Made by a program: the position numbers and the translations under genes. Below, piece after piece: positions 46,332-57,289 of a stretch of 64,000 bases of DNA (position 1 is its first letter; every line of letters starts with the position of its first letter). The stretch is from Haplomitrium mnioides (Eukaryota > Marchantiophyta > Haplomitriopsida > Calobryales). The notes beneath the pieces are model-generated. The model had not been told where the DNA came from, did not search any database, and worked only from the letters and a program-made list of their open reading frames with translations. The stretch is from positions 27,580 through 91,579 of the forward strand of contig JBNGIS010024437.1 of assembly GCA_049999725.1 (NCBI GenBank), written 5' to 3'.

Positions 46332-47855
46332 AGTAATTATAAAATTTTATTATATATTGTGCATTTTCAAGGATATTAGAATTAAAGATTATTGTTTTAT
46401 AAAGTACATGAGAATGTTATGAAGCAATTTGTTGAATTCATCTGCCACCTTGAACTTTTTACTATAAAACATTCCAAGTTGAATGTTATTCTTTGTAAAT
46501 AAAACCTAAATCCTTAGTTCATCTTTTTCATTTGCTTTGTAAAATATTTTCTTCTCCAAAATGTAAGTATGTTGTTTCCAACTTTAGTACTTTCTAGAAG
46601 AGCTTAAGAATATTATGTCGCTAAAGCATTTGTCCAAATTGACTACTTCTTTTTTGCTTGTAAGTACTTTGATGTATAACTTAAAACCTTTGGCATGCTT
46701 TGACTCACATGCAGAGCTTTGTACTCGTTTTACTTTTAGATTCCAAATTAGAAAACAAAATCTTTTGTGTGCATAAAATTTGTTGCAAAAAATAGAACGT
46801 TTGTCATCTGTATACTCGGCTGTAGAAGTCTGAAGCCTATGCACATATAGACTTTGATTTGCTGTAGAGTGTTCAGATGGTGAGTTCAAATTCCTATGCG
46901 CGCATAGACTTTAGGGTGGAGTGTTCAGATGTTGAGCTTAGATTCCTATGCGCGCATAGACTTTGGGGTGGAAGTCCAAGCCTTCCACAAGTTCTACTTC
47001 TCATATACAATCCTCAAGCTTCTACATACAAAGACTACCGGTTACAACTTAGTTTGTATACAAGTCATAGACTCTTTTGTAGATCTTGAGACCTTTGTTT
47101 GGTTGAATCAAGTCTAAAACTTGGAGATGTTTCTTGTTTATATTCTTAATTCAATCTCTTTAGATGTTGCTTTTTTTATTCTGAAATATGATTCGTTTGT
47201 GCATATGCTTCATTGAATTATGAAAATTTTTTAAATGTTGAAACCTTTTTTTAAAACCCACTTTAACTTTGTATGCATGGATTTTCAACTACAAGTGAAA
47301 GCTTCGTTCTTGCTTGAACTTGAAAATAGAGCTCCTCAATCCATACAATGTTTTGTTTTGTTGGTTTCTGTATCTACAATTGCAAACTCATTCCCTTGAC
47401 TTCTATTTTGCTTAGGCTTTTTCTTCATGTTTTATAATTTTTTTTTTCCAAAAAAACGTTTCAAAGAGCACCATGTCTACGCTTGCATAGAGTTTGTGCA
47501 ATCAAACACATTTCAAAATAGTTTCTTGTAACGTGTATTTCAATTTTTGGGCTTCAAATTGTAATTAATGATAAATGCAATTTTTTGTGAAAACTTACGA
47601 TAATTTTTTTACTTTTCATCAAATTCGAGTTTTCCAATGTTTTCATAAAAACTAATAATATTGTTTGATTTTGCATAACAAAATTGACCCTCCCTCTATC
47701 ATACTTGTTGAAACGACCAAAAATAAACCTCAAAATCTCATGTACTTTTTGTTTTTAAGAAGTAACCTCGTTTTTTTTAGCTCAAAACCCACAATTTTTC
47801 CAAAAAAAGGGTTCTTGTTTTGAGTAGCCTCTTCTTGGTTCAAAGTGGCAGTTGT
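46332..47855 (+). other. R3 right flank and element terminus
   Basis: No gene. Two 52-bp units (about 46869-46970) each hold a perfect CTATGCGCGCATAG (46894-46907 and 46946-46959). The last 41 bases match the end of R2. The segment is shared with R2 and R4 over nearly all its length. Confidence 0.65.
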
Positions 47856-48301
47856 TGCAAGAATGAGTCTTATGATGTTTTGTTAGGGTGTATGGTGCTA
47901 TATCTTATTGAGTTCACTATTGATTTTTGGGACGAATTAGTGTCATATCGACTTGGATGGCGATCTAGACTGGCACAATTGAGTAGGTTTCCTATCAGAT
48001 TCAGTGGACCAATTGGGGGTCTACTATTATAGCCTATGGCACTATCAACATTTTGTGGGTGATCATCGACTACTCCGACTTGCTAGAAAGGAATGCACAT
48101 GCAACCAATATTCCTTCTATTGATGAGGTATCTTCAGAGGTTATGAGGCCAACATCATTATTGTCAGGTAAGGTGACTAATGTTAGTGAAAGTATGGAGA
48201 GGATGTGGCAGCTACATGCATCTAGATTGGTTGAAGAAACTTGGCAAGATGCATTTGCACCATATCCTGCACTGGATGGTTCTCCACACTTAGACTTGTA
48301 A
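47856..48301 (+). pseudogene. Element G polyprotein fragment before the methyltransferase
   Basis: The frame from 47856 reads ESYDVLLGCMVLYLIEFTI, DFWDELVSYRLGW and FPIRFSGP. A YDVLLG block normally follows the retropepsin in gypsy polyproteins. After a shift, a second frame (48053-48301) holds DEVSSEVMRPTSLLSG and WQLHASRLVEETWQDAF. No catalytic protease residues are present. It begins exactly where R3 ends, on the same strand as the G gag at 34512-36293. Confidence 0.5.
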
Positions 48302-48329
48302 ATCTTTCACCATAAGATACTATTCCGAT

Positions 48330-48605
48330 TTTATAGCAGTATCTTACTGATGTTGTTTATTTGTTGGAGTTGTTTGGAGGCATTAGTACAGGGTTAGTTG
48401 CTATGCTCTAAGCACAGATTCTAGTTCTGCGATATGTGTATGGTTAAATCTCTCACAAAATCTCCTTGAGGTATATGGCATTGATGGTTGAGTAATATCC
48501 ATGATTGCTTTCAATTAGTGCAGTGCAAGGTTATCTTCATGCATTGCTGACTAATATCTTATTATTGGGGTCAAACCACCTAGTTGGAGTGCCGCCGAAA
48601 TGATT
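48330..48605 (+). pseudogene. C5-cytosine methyltransferase, motif I part (element G)
   Basis: One frame with five stops reads DVVYLLELFGGISTGLVAML, then LRYVYG, ISLRYMALMVE and ISAVQGYLHALLTNILLLG. LELFGGISTGL fits motif I of DNA cytosine-5 methyltransferases (F-x-G-x-[GS]-[TG]-G, the AdoMet site; DRM/DNMT3 enzymes have LFDGIxTG), and RYVYG sits at the motif II position. I recognise the segment from methyltransferases carried in plant retroelement polyproteins. Motifs IV-VIII, with the catalytic Pro-Cys, are missing between this part and 48690. Confidence 0.6.
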
Positions 48606-48689
48606 TACAGGTGATTAACCTTGCATTTGATGTATTTTAGACACAAGGCTCTAGTCTTATTTGGGGTGCAACTTAGCAGAAGCTGGTAC

Positions 48690-48790
48690 CACTACTGTTG
48701 CATCTGTCGTTGATATTGAGCAACGCCATGTGCTAAGACAAACCATGGATATGTATAGTCTTACTTGGATTCTGAGATTTAGGTGGAAAG
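48690..48790 (+). pseudogene. C5-cytosine methyltransferase, motif X part (element G)
   Basis: The frame reads LAEAGTTTVASVVDIEQRHV and LRQTMDMYSLTWILRF. This agrees with the C-terminal motif IX-X region of the same retroelement methyltransferase type, in which an [E]QR.VLGQAMD.N...W block packs against motif I. The conserved Gly reads Arg (VLRQ). It lies about 90 bases after the motif I part, so an internal deletion removed the catalytic middle. Confidence 0.5.
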
Positions 48791-48880
48791 AGGCTCAAAT
48801 TTTACGAGTTTAGATTGTTGGGAGAGACCTTAATTTACTATTTTTTATTCAACATGATGTCATTATGGTTGTAGATCTAG

Positions 48881-49260
48881 ATGATCCAGATGTTTGGGTG
48901 CAGGTATTCAGAGAGAGAGTGGGGGTTCGATAGAGTTATGCCCATGGGGTTTGATAACCTTGCCATTACTCGATATTGTGATACTTTTCAATATACTACC
49001 ATGCATGGAGGTGGATATTGCACTAGGATTTGGAGGTTTCATCTTGGTGATTATGTTTATATGCAACAAACAACACCCACGACACTTGATGTCACTACTA
49101 GGCACCGGAGTAGGCACCGGAGTCTGCGTGTATGTGAGATACTGCCTTTGGGAGTTTTGTAGTTGGAGGGACGTGATAGCATGGTTTGGAAGAATCATGT
49201 GCGCAATTGTGCACCTTATCACCTTCTAAATATCAATGGCACTATGGACTTCAATGTGGC
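48881..49260 (+). pseudogene. Integrase C-terminal region of element G
   Basis: The frame reads DTFQYTTMHGGGYCTRIWRF, then HLGDYVYMQQTTPTTLDVTT, LRVCEILPLGVL, LEGRDSMVWKNHVRNCAPYH and NGTMDFNVAQV. xGDYVYxxQ followed by a short beta-rich stretch is the usual post-core part of a Ty3/gypsy integrase (F.xGDxV block). The catalytic core is not found. One stop interrupts it at about 49160. Confidence 0.55.
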
Positions 49261-49440
49261 ACAAGTTCTTGCAAGTTTAAAGTGTGTATTTTGTGGTTTT
49301 CCTAATGGAGCAACCACTATGTTGATTTTTGAGGCATTTTAAAGGATGGCATATGTCATGTTTGACGCCTCCATTGGTTTCTATTCCTAGTGGATCATGG
49401 TTCTACCCTCATTGTTCATAGAACAATTAGTTTCCATTGA
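49261..49440 (+). pseudogene. PHD finger at the end of element G integrase
   Basis: LKCVFCGFPNGATTMLIFEAF, then after a one-base shift KGWHMSCLTPPLVSIPSGSW and FYPHC. This follows the Cys4-His-Cys3 PHD plan: CxxC, a CxxC-like pair lost to two Phe, GWHxxCLxPPL, and W[FC]CPxC with one Cys now Tyr. PHD fingers read histone H3 tails, so the domain could have directed integration to certain chromatin. The GWHxxCL.PPL...P.G.W signature is very characteristic. Confidence 0.75.
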
Positions 49441-49593
49441 GTTATAGAGTTGTCATAGATTATAGAAGCTAAACGATGGGGCTCCATTACACCCGACCTC
49501 CTAGTCTTTGCATCTGCAGGTGTATATCAATTTTCTAGGAGATAGATGGCTAGCTCGTGTTAGGGGACCTGACCACCAACTAGGGGGCGATTC

Positions 49594-50042
49594 TGGGGTC
49601 TCATGCATTGTATACACATGAGACTCTTTTGTTTGTTATTCTCTATTGTATGTTTGTAGATGTCATGGAATGTGTGTGCATGATAAAGTTGTGTAAGTGA
49701 TGTGTATGCGTACAACAACTATCACACCATTCTATATAGATTTCTATTCTTAGATATTTTGAGTATTTCATCTTTTTATGCCTTCATATATAAGGTATTG
49801 CATCTCTTGGAGAAGCATGGATTCTTTATGAGCAAAGGTGCGCTAGTTCTAATATCAAAATATCAACACTTTGGAATTTCTTTGAGAATGCATCACTCGA
49901 AGAAAATTTGGCAATTGTGTAGTCTCATGCATTGTATGCGCAAGAGACTCAAAATTTTTTTATTCTCTATTGTATGTCTGTAGATGTCTTAGAATGTGTG
50001 TGGACGATGTAGTTGTGTAAGCGATATGTATGCGCACGACAC
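49594..50042 (+). repeat. Tandem partial LTRs of element G
   Basis: A purine-rich stretch (CTAGGGGGCGATTC) precedes TGGGGTCTCATGC at 49594, a likely LTR start. The text runs through a TATA box (49787-49795) and the block shared with 30300-30570. At 49918 the LTR start occurs again (TGTAGTCTCATGC) and continues for about 125 bases until R4 begins. So one deleted LTR is followed by the beginning of another. Confidence 0.55.
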
Positions 50043-50489
50043 AAAACAAGTTATTTTAAAATAAGTTTGGTTGCATAAACTCTATGTAAGCATAAACATG
50101 GTGCTCCTAGAAAATTTTTTTTGGGAAAAAAGGTTTCAAGTTTTATGTCAAAATTCATGCAAGCAGAGGATTAAGTAGTTAATTTGGGTAGACACTTCAA
50201 CAATACCAAAACATCAAACTCTTTTGAAAAACAATAAAAAAGAAAAGACTATAACTATATTCTGGATCAAAAAACATTCTAAAAACCAAATGAAAATTAT
50301 GATTAAATGTTTAAGTTTCATTCACAGAAGATAAAAATGAACTTGAAATATTTTACACTAAAAATTTCAAAGTGGCATATAAATTCAAGAAATTTCTTCA
50401 TAGCATTCTCATGTACTTTATAAAATAATGAACTTAAATCAAAATATAAACTTAAAATGCACAACAAAAAATGGGGTTCCTAAGTGAAT

Positions 50490-53400
50490 TTAGTCACTCG
50501 TATCGACTTCTTTGGATTCAACTTCAGAAGATGAATCAAGATCAACACGGTCTGTCTTAGTGTTAATAACTTTGATTGAATCTATTTCAAACACATCAAG
50601 ATTGATTGCTTACTATCTTTTGTACTCAAATAGATTTTATTTAATGGTAGGTAGAGTAGTTTTTTTCATTGAATTTTTTGTGTGAGAAGAAAATCAAAAG
50701 ACAAATCATGATTTGTCTTACATCAAGTACATCAATATATAACTTAGATTTGTGTTTCCTTTTTATTGCTACTATTTTTTCTAGAAAGCATTCTCAAAAA
50801 ATGCATCCTCATCCTCACAAGCAAACCATTAAACACATATTTGTTTCGGGTTGGAAGGTTATTCCTCCTCAAATGACAAAACTTTGAGCACTTTGGCAAT
50901 CCAAAATGGTCTACCTTTTGGATCAAGTTAAGAAACAACATGAAATAAAAATTTTGGCTTTCATCTCATGTAGGTTGCTAAATTTGTGCGTGTATCTAGT
51001 GTGATGTGAAACAGTCTATTCTCTTGACCTAGGTGATCCATCATAGATTGCTTGATGCATAGAAAGCATATGCTCTAATAAAACATCTTTCTTTGTCTAA
51101 TGAGCATCAAACTAAGAACTTAGACGAATATTTTGAGAATCATTACAAGTATTTGCCATTTGTAAATGTGGAAAGATGAATTTTTCTTTGAGTACTCATC
51201 TTTTTCTTTCAAAGATGTAAGTCGCAATCTTTTGTTGGGCAATGAAAAATTCATTCTACCATTGAATATGAGAATCTGTAAAGAACTTGTAGCAATTCTT
51301 ACTTATATTGTCCATTATTGCAAAGACCACTTTCTATGCGATAGCTTCTCTTTCTTTCTTTTGAGATCATTTGATTTCAGAATATGGTTTGAGAAGAATC
51401 AATGTTGAACTTAAAATTTCTTTCTTCACTTCAGGCAAACACTTGAGTTAGCAAACACCATTCAAAGGTAGCAAAAATTTACATGTTGAAAATTTTTTGC
51501 TCCAAATCTTTGCATTCAACTCACTCAACTTGAACTTGAATTGTTGATTAAAGATAATATCATGTATTCTTTGAAATAGAGAGGGACATTGTTGCAGAAA
51601 CAATTTGAAATCCCAAGTTTCCATGAGAAGAGTTACATGTAGTTTAGGGTTAAAAAACAATTGTAGCGCATTGGGGCTAAGACTCGTAGTCGTAAAAGCT
51701 TTGACACATTTCAAATGTTTCAAGAATCTACTGAATATTTGATTGGCTTGATCGTCAGTATGGCCAACCATGAGAAATCCCACCTTGATTTTTCGGAAAA
51801 TATTCTTGGCAATAAAGAAACTCATATATCCAAATAAGATGGAATTCTTATTCTCTCGTGTCGTATGGTCCAATTGAAGATACCAAGTGGGAGGCAACAA
51901 CCTTTCAAGGTCATATAATATTCTATTGAGCACCGTTGCTATAAAATTGAAGTCGCTTCTCAAGTTTCCATTGGTTAAGAAGACCCTTGAAGAAACAACA
52001 TGATTGAATATTAAGGCACTAACAACATGCACACCCACCAAACAATATTTGTCAATGTTTTTTTGGTGGTGAAAGCCAATGTAGAATGGTTGTTTTTTAT
52101 CCATTCCATCAATCATAATTCCCAAGTACTTTTGACCATCTGCATTCTTTGATGGTTTGCAAGTTTTGTTCTTTCTTTCATTTGTTGACCACGATGAAGA
52201 AACAATTGGTGATTATATTTGACTGCATCATCACCAAGCACCAAAAATATATAAATAGTTCACTAAAACATGTCTTAATGTCTCAAATTTCAAAAGATAA
52301 CCTAAGCCACTAAAATGATTCAAAACGACTTTAACAAATGTTTGGATTAGAAGAGGTGAAAATGAAAAATAAAATAAAAATTATAACTTAGACTATTTAA
52401 GTATAGAAGAATCACAATAACATTTAGAATAACTACTTGTCTTTGACTCACAATGCACAAACGTTTCGAGAGGAGAAAAACAAGATTTGCCTTATTCAAG
52501 TCACAAACTGGAGCTTCAATTTCAATACTAGCTTGGACTCTATGCGTGTATAGGATTCAAAGAAATAATAATTGATCCTATGCACGCAAAAGATTCAAAG
52601 AAACAATAACAAATACTATGTGCGTATAGAATCAAAAGCAACAACATCAATATCTTGGCTTTGTTTGACTATTATCATGATTTCAATTGAAAGAAACAAG
52701 AGTAAAACCTATGGGAGCATAGAGCTTGCAAACAAGATAAATGATTTTTAAAGCACTAATGCCAAAACCCGTTCCAAGCCTGTAGTCACAATCTATAATC
52801 AAAACAATTTCCTCATTTTATTTGACTTTTGACATACTTTGGATTCAAACTAAAAAGCAATCGATCCTATGTAACCATAGAGTATTTCCTCACAACTCCA
52901 ATTTCTAAGGTCTATTTGAATCCAACCTTGTTTGTAAAACAACTTAACAAAACCAACATCTTGTTGCACTAAGTTGAGAAAACATAACATCTCTAAAACA
53001 AAGCTTTCTCTTTCAAATAAGTTGTATAATAGTCATAAACTTCCCATTTTGTAAAATTATCCGACAAGTTGCAAACTTTGTGAGTTGGTATTCTCTCATA
53101 GTATCCTTGGAAAAAAACTCTCCATTCTTTCACACACAAATATTGTTTTAGCAAATAACTCTCTATTTCCAAAAATGCCTCTAGCATATGCGTTCTTGAG
53201 ATTTTGAATCCTTTGGATTCTATCATTCCCTAATTACAATACTGATTCACAAAATACATAATTTTCTCGATAATTTTACGAAATGGGAAATTTATGACTA
53301 CTATACAACTTATTAATTTAAAGGCTTTTCTACAAACAACAATACCGCAAGGCAGAGTGAACCGATTGTCAACATCATACTCTTTTTTTTGTATTCCCCA

Positions 53401-54600
53401 TTACAATATAACATCTCAATTCTTCATGCTTTATTGGAATATATTTCTCACAATTTTTAAAAAATATGTCTTATACAACGACAAACAACTATTTTGACAA
53501 CATGAAGTTCTCTTCAATTTCAAAATTGACATCTCATCAAGCTTTTTTTTCACAAGCTCTTGTAATGATGGACTTTCATCAAAGAGTTTTCACATAAAGC
53601 ATTTACCCATTTGGGTTTTGGCCAAGACAAAGAACTCTTGTATTTTGTTGGTTGATTTGGTCCATAAGCAAATCTAGCCATCAGAGATAATTCATTGTCT
53701 TCGAGATCTTGAATATCATCAATAATATTGTTTATTCTCTTGAAATAAGTTTTTGATCGATGTAGACCACTTTGAGATGTGGGAGAATTGAGACATGCAA
53801 AAACATAATCTTCATCAATATCTTGAGTATAAGAAAATGTTTTTTTTTTGTAAAGCAATCGGTGCCCTTGGCGATACCTCCATCGAAATGTTGATTGATT
53901 GAGACTCTTTGCTTGAATCATTTCTTAAACTATTGTGTGAAGATTTCTCCAACATATTTTGGTTTCTAAAAGATCCTTCTTTCTAGTTTAGAGATCCAAC
54001 TTGATTAGAAATCACTCATTGTTTGAGTGGTGCCAACGGTGATAGCATATCATCTCCAAAATTGAAACATTCATTTGATTCTATGTTTTTTTTTGTTTTG
54101 AACAAATAGATTTGAGTCTTGAACATCATTTTTTTCATCTACTAATGATGAAGAAAGATCCACAACCATCTGAACAATCTAACTTGAACATCTATCTATT
54201 GATCTATTGGAGTAGTCACCAAAAAGATTAAACTTTGATGGCTTGTCCGACAAGAAAGATCCATTGTATACAAAAGGTTGAGTCTTGGATCCTATGCACG
54301 CATGGAGCTCTCTCCTTCATCCTTTATGTACATATTATTCACTTATTGATCCTATGTGCGCATTAGGTTCACTCCCTGATCATGTGGGTGGACAAAGTTC
54401 ATTCCTTTATCCTATGCGCACATATGCTTCACTTGCTCAATCTTTGTCTATCAATGCATTCCATTCAACAATTGCTATTTTTTTCCCAAAATACTTCCCA
54501 TCACACTTGACATTTTAGGTATTCCAATGCGTATCTTCTTAAAACAACGGTTTGAAACTATCTCTAGTTGTCGGCCAAAAGTAATGCTTTTCTACGAACA
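50490..54600 (-). pseudogene. R gene 1 (DUF7869-type), copy R4
   Basis: This copy holds the longest intact core frame, 225 codons (51448-52125): MIDGMDKKQPFYIGF, VGVHVVSALIFNHVVSSRVF, LTNGNLRSDFNFIATVLNRI, WYLQLDHTTRENKNSILFGY (Asn of QLDN replaced by His), KIKVGFLMVGHTDDQANQIF and VTLLMETWDFKLFLQQC. The upstream domain (52993-53226) reads RIPTHKVCNLSDNFTKWEVY, and the N-terminal segment (53550-53921) has YGPNQPTKYKSSLSWPKPKW. The C-terminus ends VDTSD-stop at 50490-50492. The intron between has palindromic sites at 52540-52730. Confidence 0.8.
54285..54440 (-). repeat. 30-bp palindrome repeats in R4 gene 1
   Basis: About five degenerate 30-bp units with CCTATGYRCGCAT-like cores, at the same place in gene 1 as in R1 and R3. 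More decayed than in the other two copies. Confidence 0.6.
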
Positions 54601-54899
54601 TGAATCTTAAAATTCTAACCTCTTCTTGCCTTTGAAAANNNNNNNNNNNNNNNNNNNNNNNNNNNNNNNNNNNNNNNNNNNNNNNNNNNNNNNNNNNNNN
54701 NNNNNNNNNNNNNNNNNNNNNNNNNNNNNNNNNNNNNNTTTCTTTCCATTGTAGTGAGTTCACTTTCTAGTTTTTGTTTTCTTGTCGTGGTTGTTATCAA
54801 CTTTCCTTATGATTTTGCCATTTTCTACCTTCCATTCTTTGTGAACTTTTAATCGTACAATTTTCCCCCTTGTTTTCTCTCTTCTACACTTTAGAGAAA

Positions 54900-55100
54900 A
54901 TGGTATCTCATGCCAATGCTCCAAAACTGGCTCAACCAAAGTCTTATCGATATTCCAATGTCTTTAAGACTCTTGAACCACAAAAACTAACCTACGATGT
55001 TGTGGAACGATTAAAGACATCGACCATCACCTTTATCTTTTTCATGGTGGAGGTGAAAAATTCAACATGGGTCTTATGGTCCAAATTACTATGATTTGAG
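54900..55100 (+). pseudogene. R gene 2, first exon fragment, copy R4
   Basis: MVSHANAPKLAQPKSYRYSN, then VFKTLEPQKL, matches the N-terminus of gene 2 in R3 (QPKLYRYSNVIKALEPEKL). The Met at 54900 is the best candidate for the family start codon; R1 has Thr and R3 lacks a clear Met there. Similarity fades at about 55100. Confidence 0.65.
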
Positions 55101-57289
55101 AAGGGAAAAAAGCCCACATAAACCTTAAACAGCTCTTACTTACCCACTTTGGAGTAACTACAACACTGCCTTACAACAACCAAGTGCAGCACATGCATTC
55201 ACACACCCACAACCAACACAAGCTCTTCTGTTGAAACCAATAGACTTGAATACTACTTCATAATATTTCAGTGGTCCACAAATACTCCAATTCTAATGAG
55301 CCTCTGGCCTGCCCTCCTTCTAGTGCCAAAAGATGCAAGTCACGCCCCTCCTTCAAGCCTTAACCTCTAGAGGTGCCACTATGGAAAGCAGGGGCAAACA
55401 AAACAGGGGATCTGGTTCTTGTATGAGATGGCCCCGTTGCAAGTTATCTCTTTGAGGTCTTAAAGAGTTCCTCTCTACCTCACAACCCTTTCCACTGATC
55501 AACAATTACTTCAGCATCAACCTTGTTTATTCACATTCAATTCTCAAATACACACATACATAGACCAAGGTACTTCTGAGGGCAATTCGGAGTATAATTC
55601 AGGAGTCCAAATCTGAACCCAAACACCTTGCGTACAAAATTAGCACAAATCCCAACATCCAAAATACCACAATGCAATGTTAATAACTCTGACTTCCCCT
55701 TCGCAGGTGTTCCCAGGGTCCGAACAAGCCGGAATGCAGGTGTACTCCAAATCCTAAGAGCTTTACAAGAAATACAAGCAGAAAACAAATCTAACTAAGA
55801 CACACGAACATACACACACACACACACACACACACAGCTCCGCCAACATTGTAGGCCCTTCAACGTCCCAAGATCCAAGCTTTCCAACAAACTTCCCTTC
55901 TCCTTGCAGCAACTCCAATCTTCCTTCAATTCCCCACCCACGCACTCTCATCCAGATAGTTTTTTAACTTCCCTCGCGAGAAGCCCTGAATTTACTTCCT
56001 CATACTCGGAAGAGGATTTCTATATAACTTCCACCTCTAGAAGATAGTCACCTCGACTGCTGGCCACACATTCCACCTTGAGCTTCGAATGGATCTTCTC
56101 CGCAATGTGCGAGCACTAATGCATCCACTCCTCTCTTGGCTCCATTTGAGAGATTCGACCAGAAACGCCCCCGAGCATCTCTGGGATTGATGCTCATGCA
56201 CAGATGATGATGAGACAACCCCAAGGTTCCCCCCTTAGAAGCCTCTCCCAAATTCAAGACAGAAAGAACCCCCTTCAACTTCAAGTAGCAATACACCTCC
56301 GAATGCTAGTCCACCTGCGGCAATGAGTACACTTAGATCGCTTGAGCCTCTAGAGCTCCAAACTCAGTGATTCTCGGTGCCTCTTTAGTCCACCTCCAAC
56401 CTTGCTAGCTCCCATTGCATGAGTCTACTCGCTTCACGTGAATTTTCCCTGGAATTCTTTCCTCCCTTCATTGATGTGTCTTCCTCTTCGAGATTGCTTT
56501 CGCACCTCAATTTCGCATATTCATCAACTCCACAAATGTCGCAGCGCATCAATCTATACCCCCCCCCCCCCTTCGTGCTCCTATTCCTCTGAAGCATTTC
56601 TTGTTCAAGATTGTCTCCTTCCTCCACGTGGTGTTTGGCAGTTTTTCCAGTTAGCAATCGTTTCTTGGTGCGGTGACACTTGTCAGTACAGTCAAAGGCT
56701 AGTCCAAAGTTAACGGTCATCCCTGAAGTTTTGCCAGGTCGGGGGAAGACAACCTTGGTGTAGATCGAAGGTAGGTTGTTCATGTGCGCTCTTATGGCAG
56801 TCTTGATGGCCTTGCACACGATTCCCCTTGGATGAAGACTAGAAGAGAAATGACAAGCTGGCAAAGGTCGTTAGGTAGAGCAAACTCTCAATCCTTTGCA
56901 AGTAGGCAGTGCACCTCGATGTCGATGAGTCTGGGAAGCTGAATCGAACATTGGAGATCTCGACGCAGGTCGGAGATAATAGCTGATGAGCCCTGCACGG
57001 ATCCCCAATGGCCGTACTTGAAGAGTCACAATCTGCGGTTGGCCCGACATAGGCTGGTTCACAATAGTAAATCAATGAAGGTGACGCAATCGCCGATCTG
57101 ATTGCTCTGAAGTAGTAAGCTGGGTGAAGATCCTAAGCCAAGGGCCAAAGAGGTCTATTCTACAGAGAGATCCAAAGAGAATTGTCCAAAGAGCGTTAGG
57201 TCTGTTGATCAACTCCGAAGATTGACTGCCTGATGTATTCCGCGGACTGATCCACAGTAATCTGCGGGCTGATCTACAATTTCCATCGA
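55101..57289. other. GC-richer spacer, probably LTR or untranslated part of gypsy D
   Basis: No recognisable gene. Contains a CA microsatellite (about 55811-55837) and a run of C (about 56562-56574). The minus-strand 159-codon frame at 56385-56864 has no family features, although it spans a short CDICGVDEYAKLRC segment. On the minus strand this follows the integrase of gypsy D, so it may be its 3' region and LTR, but I found no pair to prove that. Confidence 0.4.

Larger units (their letters stand above)
36300..47855. mobile_element. R3: near-complete two-gene element R (about 11.5 kb)
   Basis: R3 carries gene 2 (ParB-like plus DNA methyltransferase) on the minus strand and gene 1 (DUF7869-type) on the plus strand. 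They diverge from a shared promoter at about 41100-41220. The right end at 47855 is fixed by comparison with R2 (24812). The left end near 36300 is set only by where element G gag stops and R-type palindromic text begins. I see no terminal inverted repeat or target duplication. Palindromes of the ATGCGCGCAT type are spread over introns and flanks. It sits between two same-strand parts of element G. Gene 1 has a 400-base gap. Confidence 0.72.
50043..55100. mobile_element. R4: truncated copy of element R
   Basis: Gene 1 is on the minus strand (50490 to about 54600) and the first codons of gene 2 on the plus strand (from 54900). The right terminus is missing: similarity begins at the segment equivalent to 24470 of R2. 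Gene 2 is cut near 55100. A 100-base gap at 54639-54738 lies near the start of gene 1. It faces R3 in opposite orientation. Confidence 0.75.

Noticed and set aside
55763-55951. 62-codon frame ending in a CVCVCVC run
   Set aside because: Translation of a CA microsatellite.
56385-56864. 159-codon minus-strand frame with CDICGVDEYAKLRC
   Set aside because: The cysteine spacing fits no zinc-finger family that I know, and there is no homologous copy in the window. Left unannotated as a gene.
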